19,413 nt of DNA from Amoeboradix gromovi (Eukaryota > Sanchytriomycota > Sanchytriomycetes > Sanchytriales > Sanchytriaceae): NCBI GenBank assembly GCA_018985225.1, contig JADGIF010000109.1, positions 1-19,413 on the forward strand. Reading direction: 5' to 3'. Position 1 is the stretch's first letter. The number at the start of each line of letters is the position of its first letter. Position numbers and translations under genes: made by a program. The notes beneath the pieces are model-generated. The model worked only from the letters and a program-made list of their open reading frames with translations, ran no database searches and was not told the origin of the DNA. Positions 1-6,393 of this stretch are shown piece by piece.

Positions 1-456
1 CTACTGAGCCAAGCTATTTTGAAAAAGATACTGCCAATGCATTTTCATGTTGAGAAAAGGCTTAATGGCATATTATGTGACTGAGACATCTTTCTCTGAG
101 GTCCTTGGACTTAGAGCTGGGAACATTTTCTGAAATTGGTCCCATATCGATTTATTTTAAATTGAACCAAATTGCTATCTCGTTTATCATTCAAGCAAAT
201 CTACTAGCTCTGCCAACTTTTCATCTTTTTGAGTTACATGTGTATCAAATCTTATTAGAGCTTTATAGATGAATAAAATATGCGAATATGTTTTTCTAAT
301 CTATGAAAAATTTCTCAAATTCTGTCAGTCTGATTATTTCAATTCTAAGAAATCATCGAGCGGTATCCACTTTTACATTCAAATATGATCTTAAAATGGT
401 ATCATCTTTCAATTAAAGAAAAAGAAAATTGTTAATGTGAATTACAGTATGCACTA
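1..456. other. Gene-poor stretch before the first mobile-element copy
   Basis: No gene is supported here. All frames are broken by stops. Two short open stretches run in from the left edge (about 28 and 16 codons) and could be the tail of a gene outside the window, but neither resembles a family I know. Around 326-372 there is weak similarity, in minus orientation, to the repeated 3' end of the TnpB/Fanzor-like element: a shared AGTCTGATT, then a segment like TCTAAGAAATC, then ATCCAC. It is probably an old decayed fragment. Confidence 0.4.
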
Positions 457-644
457 TTTTCTTGAATAAATCATTTATCGCGAATTTGTATATATTTTTG
501 TATCATTTCAAGACTTTTCCAGATTTTTCTAGTAGCTTAAACACTCGATATTCTTCCTCTTCCCAATGGTAAATCAATTCTAAAGAAATAACTAGCAGGT
601 ACAGCATACATTCGTCTCAGACTGATAAGCTGGTCCAAACATGG

Positions 645-866
645 AAATTTGATGCCATGTACAAAATATGTGGCACTCTAAAGAAAACCAATTTGGAGAG
701 CTATTCATATACATAGTGTCGTTTGGAAGTGGACATGGACCACATGGCAACAAGGAACAAATTCGATGCCATGTACGAGGTACTCTAATGAAAACCAACT
801 TAGAAACCTACACCTGTACAAAGTGTCATTTGGAGATAGATAGAGATCATATGACAGCAAGGAACA
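645..866 (+). repeat. Tandem duplication inside element copy A (114 bp + 108 bp)
   Basis: Unit 1 (645-758) and unit 2 (759-866) both begin AAATT(T/C)GATGCCATGTAC and both end with CAAGGAACA. In between they share the C-G/R-G-T-L ... T-N-L-E ... L-E-(V/I)-D-(M/R)-D-H-M coding pattern. Unit 1 carries a TAG where unit 2 encodes a lysine of the C-x2-C pair, and has M in place of the R of DRD. Unit 2 lacks 6 bp, changing the reading frame of its first codons. The duplication covers the zinc ribbon and RuvC-III block. Confidence 0.75.
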
Positions 867-985
867 TATACATCAAGTATCTGCATCCTTATTCAGTCCC
901 GCCTCAGGTTAGTGAAAGCGTGAGCGATCACTGTAACGGAGACCTAGTACCGATAGTTTCTCTGTGGAAATTCTCGATTTTGTAG
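759..985 (+). pseudogene. C-terminal remnant of a TnpB/Fanzor-type RNA-guided nuclease
   Basis: The open frame here reads Y-T-C-T-K-C-H-L-E-I-D-R-D-x3-A-R-N-I. This is the second half of the OrfB zinc ribbon (C-x2-C) followed by the DRD-xx-(A/T)-ARN motif that carries the third RuvC aspartate in TnpB and Fanzor proteins. The first zinc-ribbon pair looks damaged: the frame has C-H-V-R-G-T-L, while the duplicated upstream unit has a cysteine at the R position (I-C-G-T-L). The frame continues about 40 codons past the motif to a TAG at 983-985. The frame-preserving part covers only about 75 codons against roughly 400-600 in the family, so it is a remnant. Family membership is inferred from motif spacing. 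Whether it is a Fanzor proper or a recently acquired bacterial-type TnpB cannot be decided. Confidence 0.65.
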
Positions 986-1220
986 GAAATCAGGACTTTT
1001 AACGAAGAGAGACTATTGATAGGAAAGCGATTTCTTACGATGATGAAAGGTGCAGAGAATATTCGAAACAATAAACTGATCTCTTGAGAGTAGCAAGTAT
1101 GATGTAGTCGTGAATAGCCAACAATCAATCTTCAAGTAATTGAGGCCCACTAGCAATGGCAAACGTCTTGATTGGCAGAGAATAAATGGAGCAAAATATT
1201 TCGCTTACTTTTTATCTAAG

Positions 1221-1226
1221 TTTATT
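1221..1226 (-). terminator. Poly(A) signal overlapping the PCT1 stop codon
   Basis: AATAAA begins inside the TAA stop (TAATAAAC), sharing its last two bases. Confidence 0.6.
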
Positions 1227-2068
1227 AATCTGAGTTTGCTCTCTTTCTCTTTTTTGGTCGCTCCACCTCTGATTTTTTGAGTAAAAAATCCTCCTTTTCA
1301 TCAGCCGAATAACTGTACGATTTGCTTTCACCATCCGAGTCAGAAAAAGCATGGGAGACCTTTTGAATCATTCTGTCAAAAGTTTGTAAAAATGAGTTTT
1401 TTAAAGTACTTCCAAATTCTTCAACTTGTAGCTGCTTTTCTTTAAAAAATGACACATTTAATTCTTGCCTAGAGGCGCCTCTTTTCATGTTTCTCTTTAT
1501 GTATTCATCATAGTCTCTGATAATTCTAGATATCAAATCTGAAGTACTAACGCCTATGTAAACAAAAACTACCGCTAGTTCTCTCAGTTGGAAGAAATCG
1601 CCCCAACAATTTCAAATGTGCATAAACATCATCCATTCCAGCAGAGTTATAAGGCAAGTCATCATGCGCAACTAGATCAATTTTATGGAGCTTCAAAAAT
1701 TCGTCATTAATTACCCAGGGCCCTATTACCACTTCATCAACCCATTTACAGTGACGAATGGCTTCAAACCTTTCAGCTTCTGACATTACCGTTTTACCTT
1801 TATGTTCATGCGTATCCTTGTCACTGCACACCCCGACTATCAGTGTGGTATTTGGAAATGCTTTCTTCACTTGTTCTAGTTGCCTAGCATGTCCCAGGTG
1901 AAATAAGTCAAATACTCCATCAGAATAAATTCTGACAGGCCGATCTTTGGGTATTTCTATCAACTTATAAATGGCAGACGGTTTAGCAGGTTTAACCGGT
2001 GAGAAAGAACTACTTGATTTTTCGGCTGGCGTCATGTCACGCGGAGTTTGCCGCCTAAACCATTCCAT
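1225..2068 (-). CDS. PCT1: Choline-phosphate cytidylyltransferase, one 19-nt intron
   Basis: CTP:phosphocholine cytidylyltransferase makes CDP-choline from phosphocholine and CTP, the rate-setting step of the Kennedy route to phosphatidylcholine, at nuclear/ER membranes. Exons are 2068-1573 and 1553-1225, giving 274 residues. The catalytic fold is complete: R-I-Y-S-D-G-V-F-D near the start of the domain, the CTP-binding HLGH at residues 57-60, [15 protein letters not shown], and R-T-S-G-V-S-T-S around 163-170. That last motif is cut by the 19-nt intron (phase 1). After it comes a short basic region and a C-terminal K-K-R-K-R, a likely nuclear signal. It is shorter than animal CCT, with little of the lipid-sensing M domain obvious. 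The start is the first ATG, giving M-E-W-F-R-R; an upstream TTG in frame is not needed. AATAAA overlaps the TAA stop. Confidence 0.95.
1554..1572 (-). other. 19-nt spliceosomal intron in PCT1
   Basis: The sense sequence is GTAGTTTTTGTTTACATAG. It has GT-AG borders and interrupts codon 166 (G|GC). Removing it joins R-T-S to G-V-S-T-S-D-L, the conserved catalytic signature of cytidylyltransferases. Left in, the frame meets a TAG shortly after the intron. A frameshift sequencing error is unlikely because the same structure occurs in three other genes here. Confidence 0.9.
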
Positions 2069-2164
2069 ATTCTTTATTCTTATAAACAATTTAGTTACAC
2101 AATTTTTAGACTTCTATATCTCTTATAGGAGCAAAGGCAATTGTGGAGATTTGTAAAAATATAT

Positions 2165-2170
2165 TTTATT
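2165..2170 (-). terminator. Poly(A) signal overlapping the stop of the propeller-like gene
   Basis: The sense sequence reads TGAATAAAA, so AATAAA starts at the final A of the TGA stop. Confidence 0.6.
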
Positions 2171-3141
2171 CATACTAAAGGTGCAACAATGGATTGCACA
2201 TCCCCATACTCATTCACGGCTACACATGCAAAGCAGTTATCAATCTGAATACTTCCGCAACACTCTACGCAAAATCTTTCATCATTTTGTCTTTGCAATG
2301 CCATTGGTATGACGTCAATGGAATATTCCTTATCCATTTTTGTAACCAAAAAAGGGCCCTCACTTGCCTCGCTTGGATCACATCTGTAGCATATTCCTTT
2401 ATCTGTTAAGAAATAAATGAATGGATAGGAAATGAACAAATTTATAATACTTTCATTTTTTAAATAGGTGTGCACCTGCTCACTAATTTCATAAAATTGC
2501 TGCTTTTTATATGTAATTATACTTGAGCTATCACTTGTAATATATATCAAATCATCAGACACAGCGATTGAGGAGATATTTACATTTGTGTTAAAATACT
2601 CACATTTGAAGCCTTTCAACAAGACCTTGCCGAAATAACCAGAAATCGTTGCAAAATAGAGGTAGTTTTCTGAGTATCTGAATGAGTTTGCTAGCAAACT
2701 GCTGGGTAGAACAAGATTTGAAATGAAATTATAACCTTTGACATCAAGATCAAAAAACTGAATTGTAGCATCAGAGCAGCCTACACAAAGAGTGTTACCG
2801 ATAAACAGCAGAGAATTAACTAAAGGTATATCGTACTTGTCGTCATGCATTAACTGCAACTCATATGCAACTTTAAGATTTCTAGTTTCTAAAATTAGCA
2901 CCTTTCCAAAGAGGCCTATGTAAATGAAGTCACAATGATAATATATGCTGTAAAATTCTGCACTAAATACTTGAGAGGTTACAAATACGAAATCTGATCC
3001 TTCCGATTTGTTGATAATTGCCGAGTATTTGTATAAAACTGTTTCTACTTTGTTGTCTAAATTGACGGCTTGTTTGGAAACAACCAGGTGACACTTGTTA
3101 TTTTCTGGCGGAGATTGAAAAGAGGAAAAGAACTTTGACAT
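2170..3141 (-). CDS. Unrecognised protein, possible beta-propeller
   Basis: This is an intact 323-residue frame starting at ATG with no intron visible. I do not recognise the family. The protein is rich in short hydrophobic/aromatic beta-strand-like stretches separated by turns, with recurring patterns such as (L/I)-(Y/F)-(I/F)-x-(T/G), for example F-I-Y-I-G-L-F-G-K-V, L-Y-F-A-T-I-S-G-Y-F-G-K-V and L-I-Y-I-T-S-D-S-S-S-I-I. This suggests a degenerate WD40-type propeller. A cysteine-rich patch (C-V-E-C-C) lies near the C-terminus. There is no signal peptide or membrane segment. It sits 51 bp downstream of the small membrane-protein gene and 101 bp upstream of PCT1, all on the minus strand. AATAAA starts at the last base of its TGA stop. 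A divergent WD-repeat subunit of a larger complex is one possibility. Confidence 0.75.
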   Translation of the reverse strand: MSKFFSSFQSPPENNKCHLVVSKQAVNLDNKVETVLYKYSAIINKSEGSDFVFVTSQVFSAEFYSIYYHCDFIYIGLFGKVLILETRNLKVAYELQLMHDDKYDIPLVNSLLFIGNTLCVGCSDATIQFFDLDVKGYNFISNLVLPSSLLANSFRYSENYLYFATISGYFGKVLLKGFKCEYFNTNVNISSIAVSDDLIYITSDSSSIITYKKQQFYEISEQVHTYLKNESIINLFISYPFIYFLTDKGICYRCDPSEASEGPFLVTKMDKEYSIDVIPMALQRQNDERFCVECCGSIQIDNCFACVAVNEYGDVQSIVAPLV

Positions 3142-3191
3142 AATTGTTTGGAACCGTCTCCTGATTAAATGAATATTTTACCACCTAATAA

Positions 3192-3197
3192 TTTATT
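3192..3197 (-). terminator. Poly(A) signal overlapping the stop of the small membrane-protein gene
   Basis: The sense sequence is CAATAAAT with the TAA stop inside AATAAA. Confidence 0.6.
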
Positions 3198-3432
3198 GAA
3201 GCTTTGCATTACGAAGTTTTTCTACTCTTTTGCTGTTGTGATATCTTTGTTTTGCCATAACTGTCTCAAAGGCATACCCAACACAGAGGGTTCCAACAAT
3301 GCCAAGTGCATACTGTTGAGGATTTGAGAGAAGCGGCTTGTTCCGCAATCCATTGACGATTAAAGCGGAAAGAGTACCTGTAAAGCCCCATATTGCCATA
3401 GAAGTAATTTTAACTTGCGGAATATTCTCCAT
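3193..3432 (-). CDS. Small membrane protein, possibly a mitochondrial inner-membrane subunit
   Basis: This is a 79-residue frame from ATG to TAA. It has two hydrophobic segments, about residues 11-27 ([17 protein letters not shown]) and 41-55 ([15 protein letters not shown]), joined by a loop N[11 protein letters not shown], with a basic C-terminal tail rich in K and R. This hairpin layout with an 'R-x-K-P-L-L' loop recalls small accessory subunits of complex I in fungi (NUXM/NDUFC2-like), but I cannot confirm that from sequence. It diverges from RPB6 with only 27 bp between start codons, so the two must share a promoter region. AATAAA overlaps its stop. Confidence 0.7.
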   Translation of the reverse strand: MENIPQVKITSMAIWGFTGTLSALIVNGLRNKPLLSNPQQYALGIVGTLCVGYAFETVMAKQRYHNSKRVEKLRNAKLQ

Positions 3433-3459
3433 GAGGAAACAAGGGAGTTTTGCAAAGAT
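3433..3459. promoter_or_regulatory. 27-bp divergent intergenic region (small membrane protein / RPB6)
   Basis: Only 27 bp separate the two start codons. No TATA box fits in this space. Transcription of each gene must start inside the other gene's 5' coding part or use very short leaders. Confidence 0.55.
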
Positions 3460-3864
3460 ATGAGTGACAAATCCAATGATGAGTTAGACTACAATATGAT
3501 GGATGCACCGCCAGCAGAAACTGAAATTATTGCACCAGAGGCTGCTGCCGTGGAAGAATTTGATGGAATGCGAATAGAAGATATACTGGCATTGGTGTCT
3601 AGAGATGAGGATTCAAATGTAGAGGTAGAAAACGAAAAAACCACTACACCGTTCATGACTAAATATGAAAAAGCAAGAATACTAGGTACCAGAGCTCTGC
3701 AAATAAGTATGAATGCACCGGTGTTGGTAGATACAGCTGGAGAAACAGATCCTCTTAAAATCGCTGAAAAAGAACTGGAAGAGCGTGTAATTCCCTTAAT
3801 AATAAGAAGATACTTGCCTAATGGTGAGCATGAAGATTGGTCGGTTAAAGATTTAATTCAATAA
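3460..3864 (+). CDS. RPB6: RNA polymerase subunit ABC23 (RPB6), shared by Pol I, II and III
   Basis: This 134-residue subunit is common to all three nuclear RNA polymerases and stabilises the clamp and largest subunit. The N-terminal half is acidic and low in complexity, as usual. The conserved C-terminal half is unmistakable: [21 protein letters not shown] at about 62-82, then [13 protein letters not shown], and [12 protein letters not shown] near the end, followed by E-D-W-S-V-K-D-L. The start is the ATG giving M-S-D-K; an upstream in-frame TTG exists but would extend into the shared 27-bp spacer and the neighbouring coding region. AATAAA overlaps the stop codon. No intron was seen. Confidence 0.97.
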   Translation: MSDKSNDELDYNMMDAPPAETEIIAPEAAAVEEFDGMRIEDILALVSRDEDSNVEVENEKTTTPFMTKYEKARILGTRALQISMNAPVLVDTAGETDPLKIAEKELEERVIPLIIRRYLPNGEHEDWSVKDLIQ

Positions 3865-3865
3865 A
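3860..3865 (+). terminator. Poly(A) signal overlapping the RPB6 stop codon
   Basis: CAATAAAG: the TAA stop is the middle of AATAAA. Confidence 0.6.
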
Positions 3866-3935
3866 GCGACTATGGCTGTATCTTTATACTTAGTCTTAAA
3901 GACCACAGCATCCCAATTCTTTTATCCTTGAATGG

Positions 3936-3941
3936 TATAAA
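3936..3941 (+). promoter_or_regulatory. Candidate TATA box of LCL2
   Basis: TATAAA lies 42 bp before the LCL2 ATG, in the 119-bp space after RPB6. The position is plausible for a core promoter, but AT-rich DNA makes chance matches common. Confidence 0.35.
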
Positions 3942-3983
3942 ATTCCTTTATTCGTATTTCTCTTGGAATTTGGTGAAACAAAC

Positions 3984-4253
3984 ATGATTTTTATTTTTTC
4001 CGTAATCGCTCAATTTGGTAATTTCTTTGGTGGTGATTCCAATTTCCAATTCATGTTTAACGGTCAGCAGATGCACCAAGCCTGTAACAGATATCAATGC
4101 GCTACTACGAAGACCTGTGTTGATAAGCCTTCGGACTGCGGATGTCCCTCACCTAAATTGAAATGTAATTACGGAGACTGGTATTACTGTTTAGACACTA
4201 AAAAGCAATGTGAAGAAATATTAGAACAAGGTGCGCATTACCCGAGTAAATAA
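3984..4253 (+). CDS. LCL2: LCL2-like secreted/ER cysteine-rich protein
   Basis: This 89-residue protein has the LCL2 (long chronological lifespan 2) pattern. A short hydrophobic start (M-I-F-I-F-S-V-I-A) is followed by Q-F-G-N-F-F-G-G, then C-x4-C-x6-C-V-x2-P-x-D-C-x-C-P-x-P-x2-K-C and C-L-D towards the end. In yeast, Lcl2 is linked to ER-associated degradation, and the family is fungal. The cysteines suggest disulfides, and a C after K-K-Q adds one more. The ATG chosen leaves only about nine residues before the likely mature start, so the signal peptide looks short; a missed upstream exon or start is possible. The stop is TAA without an overlapping AATAAA. Confidence 0.8.
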   Translation: MIFIFSVIAQFGNFFGGDSNFQFMFNGQQMHQACNRYQCATTKTCVDKPSDCGCPSPKLKCNYGDWYYCLDTKKQCEEILEQGAHYPSK

Positions 4254-4410
4254 TTCATTAATTCTTGTGAAAATTTTGTGTCCCAAAAATTCATAGATTA
4301 TACGCAATATTCTATTTAAATTTGCTCATGAATAAGGTCTTTTAGTCTGGTGCCATAGCTTTGTAACGGATTTTGTGTGCTGTTTGAACGGACTAATTAC
4401 TTGAATTCTG

Positions 4411-4472
4411 CTCTTTTAAAGCCCTGCTTCCAGGAAGGTCAAAATTTCCACCGAGAAACTAACGATACAAGC
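4411..4472 (-). repeat. Solo 3'-end fragment of the TnpB/Fanzor-like element
   Basis: It reads CTCTTTTAAAGCCCTGC, then an imperfect middle, then TTTCCACCGAGAAACTAACGA, matching the 3' end shared by the copies at 935-1009 and 6920-6985. It carries no coding remnant. It lies 158 bp past LCL2 and about 440 bp before YTM1. Confidence 0.55.
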
Positions 4473-4813
4473 CAATCCATTATGTGTATTCAAGCTTTAC
4501 TGCCATAAGGTAGTATCGAAAATTTATTTATGTATTTCAAAGCCTGTTTAAGAAGAGTTATGGGAAGGAGGAGTTTGCTTATTCATGGCACATGATCTAT
4601 TACAGTTAAACGACGACTTGTCAAATCTCAAACGGATTCCACGAAAATTTTAACAGCTATTTTAAGTCTAGTTCTGAAAGAGATTAAAAACCCTTTATAA
4701 AATCCGGTAAGGAATTTATGTTTTGATTTTGTCAGGTTGAAAATTTGATGCTATTTTCAAGTAACTAAAATTCAAGTAAATGGGAATGTTTCCAAATTGA
4801 ACGTAAGCATGGG

Positions 4814-4822
4814 TTATAAAAG
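4814..4822 (+). promoter_or_regulatory. Candidate TATA box of YTM1
   Basis: TTATAAAAG lies about 91 bp upstream of the YTM1 ATG, which fits a core promoter. This is a positional inference only. Confidence 0.35.
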
Positions 4823-4913
4823 TAGCGATAGAGACTGCAACGCATGAAAGGGTTTCAAAGTGTTCCTTTCATTTTGTAAATAGCTTCGGGTCGCAGAACT
4901 CCGCTGAAAACAA

Positions 4914-6086
4914 ATGGAGGTTGGGTTGAAGTTATTTACAAAAGATACTGAATATTCTATTCCACCAAATTTAACAAAAGACGGCGAGACATTGCCTATT
5001 AGAGTGCCCGCTAAATTTGATAGCAACTCTTTGTCTGAAATGGTAAACCACTTGCTGCAAAATAATCAGCATTTCGACTTTTTGGTCAACGGCCAGTTTT
5101 TAAGATCAACTTTGGAAGAATATTTGGAACAGACTAAGACTAGTTCAGAACAGTTATTGGCAGTTGAATATATCTTAAGTGTCACAAAACCCACTCTTAA
5201 TAGTCAATACAGTACTGATGAGTGGATCAAATCAGTGCATTTTGTGAATGGCACGATTTTCAGTGGTAGTTTTGATGGAGTTCTGCGATCTCACGGTGTT
5301 GATTCAAAGATAGTTGCTACCCATGAAGACAGCAATATAAATGGAATATGCAACATTGATGAAGTTGTGGTTACGAGTGGCCAAAACGGTGAAATCAGGT
5401 TTTGGGATATCGAAAAACAAGCACTTTTAGGTATCGGTATAGGGCATGATTCCTCCGTTGAATCTCTAGCAGTTAAAACTCGCCAGATTGCTAGTGGAGA
5501 CTGGCAAGGTAAGCTTGTCATTCACAACCTACCCAAAAAGTTCGATAACATAGATAACACTGTTCAAAACAATAAGAAGAAGCGCAAACTTGGCTCAATT
5601 AAGGGCACGCAACCTATCATGGTTTTGAAGGACCACATTGGCTGCATATCATCGGTGCAATACAGTAGAAATCATTTATACAGCGGTGGATGGGACCACT
5701 GCGTTAGAAAGTATGACGAAGAATTTAATCTTTTAGATACATGCAAGTTCGATTCTGTCATAAACTCGCTTCATGGTGAGGATGTAATAGCTAGTGGACA
5801 CTCCGATGGCTTAGTGAGATTATTAGATCCCAAATCCGACAAGATTGTGCAGACATTTGTAAAGCAGCCAAATCAAGTAAGTTCTGTGCAACTGAACAAC
5901 AACATTATAGCATCTTCCTGCTACGATGGATGTTTGCGATTCTTCGATATAAGAAACTCCAAGTCTGTCATGTATTCCGTTCAGGTGGCCAAAGGAAAGA
6001 AATTATTTGATATGAAATGGTCTGGAAGTAAGATAGCTGTAGCTGGAGAATGTGCAGATATTTATTTAATAGACGCCCCACAATAA
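4914..6086 (+). CDS. YTM1: Ribosome biogenesis WD-repeat protein YTM1/WDR12
   Basis: Ytm1 works with Nop7 and Erb1 (PeBoW complex) in the nucleolus to mature 27S pre-rRNA and build the 60S subunit. The AAA ATPase Rea1/Midasin later removes it by gripping its N-terminal NLE domain. The 390-residue protein shows the NLE-type ubiquitin-like region at about residues 4-90 (L-K-L-F-T-K-D..., I-P-x-N-L-T, V-P-A-K-F-D-S-N-S-L-S-E-M-V-N). WD repeats follow: G-S-F-D-G-V-L-R, S-G-Q-N-G-E-I-R-F-W-D, G-D-W-Q-G-K-L, S-G-G-W-D-H-C-V-R, S-G-H-S-D-G-L-V-R-L-L-D, S-S-C-Y-D-G-C-L-R-F-F-D. A basic K-K-K-R-K insert lies between repeats. The start is the first ATG of the domain. AATAAA overlaps the stop. There is no intron. 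Confidence 0.93.
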   Translation: MEVGLKLFTKDTEYSIPPNLTKDGETLPIRVPAKFDSNSLSEMVNHLLQNNQHFDFLVNGQFLRSTLEEYLEQTKTSSEQLLAVEYILSVTKPTLNSQYSTDEWIKSVHFVNGTIFSGSFDGVLRSHGVDSKIVATHEDSNINGICNIDEVVVTSGQNGEIRFWDIEKQALLGIGIGHDSSVESLAVKTRQIASGDWQGKLVIHNLPKKFDNIDNTVQNNKKKRKLGSIKGTQPIMVLKDHIGCISSVQYSRNHLYSGGWDHCVRKYDEEFNLLDTCKFDSVINSLHGEDVIASGHSDGLVRLLDPKSDKIVQTFVKQPNQVSSVQLNNNIIASSCYDGCLRFFDIRNSKSVMYSVQVAKGKKLFDMKWSGSKIAVAGECADIYLIDAPQ

Positions 6087-6087
6087 A
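6082..6087 (+). terminator. Poly(A) signal overlapping the YTM1 stop codon
   Basis: CAATAAAC: the TAA stop lies inside AATAAA. Confidence 0.6.
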
Positions 6088-6388
6088 CTATTTAACTACT
6101 TAAAGATGCTGCCAATAGCCTTCAAATACAGTCCCCAATGCGAATCCTACTGACGCGCATTTAATATAGAATACTTTTGATGGTGGCTTGCTGACTACTT
6201 TCAATTTTTGATAAAATCTGCAATAACTCATTTTGTAGTGTTTAGCCCCGTCCACACCTACCTCTAAAACGTTTCTATTTTAATTTAATAAATCATTTGT
6301 AATGATTTACAGCAAGTCTTGAGAAAATTCTTGGTTTTCTAGGACACAAGATTTATTAATGAGTTTTTATAAAATAAAATTAATAGTT
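6088..6388. other. 301-bp region between convergent YTM1 and MED6
   Basis: No gene is supported. A perfect 8-bp inverted repeat with a 3-nt loop (AAATCATT-TGT-AATGATTT) spans 6290-6308. A stretch near 6315-6345 weakly resembles the element 3' end in the other orientation. The remainder is AT-rich and featureless. Confidence 0.45.
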
Positions 6389-6393
6389 TTATT
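6388..6393 (-). terminator. Poly(A) signal overlapping the MED6 stop codon
   Basis: The sense sequence GAATAAAAC contains the TAA stop inside AATAAA. Confidence 0.6.

Larger units (their letters stand above)
457..1009 (+). mobile_element. Decayed TnpB/Fanzor-like element, copy A (3' portion)
   Basis: This segment aligns along most of its length with the reverse complement of 6920-7399, with indels and a diverged middle, so the two are copies of one dispersed element. Near-identical runs include that around TAACTAGCAGGTACAGCATA (about 590-610) and a following run encoding S-S-Q-T-D-K-L-V. The downstream part encodes a zinc-ribbon/RuvC-III signature of the IS605 OrfB/TnpB/Fanzor family. Stops and an internal tandem duplication show it is no longer functional. 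The 3' end (about 935-1009) is the part found again as separate fragments elsewhere in the window. The 5' part of a full nuclease (RuvC I and II) is not recognisable upstream. Confidence 0.7.
4254..4913. other. 660-bp intergenic region between LCL2 and YTM1
   Basis: No coding frame is supported. It contains one fragment of the element 3' end (4411-4472) and a TATA-like site near the YTM1 start. The rest is AT-rich with no repeat or RNA gene that I could recognise. Confidence 0.5.

Noticed and set aside
668-758. Open frame from the ATG at 668 as the start of the nuclease-like protein
   Set aside because: The first 30 codons are in a different frame from the element's own coding pattern, which runs through unit 1 in another frame with a TAG. 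Only the part after about 759 matches the zinc-ribbon/RuvC motif.
3872-3931. 19-codon frame starting ATGGCTGTATC as an upstream exon of LCL2
   Set aside because: It looks hydrophobic, but no 19-nt type intron joins it to the LCL2 frame and the gap is over 50 bp past its stop.
6290-6308. Perfect 8-bp hairpin AAATCATT-TGT-AATGATTT
   Set aside because: It is short, AT-rich and lies between two convergent 3' ends; chance is likely and no function can be assigned.
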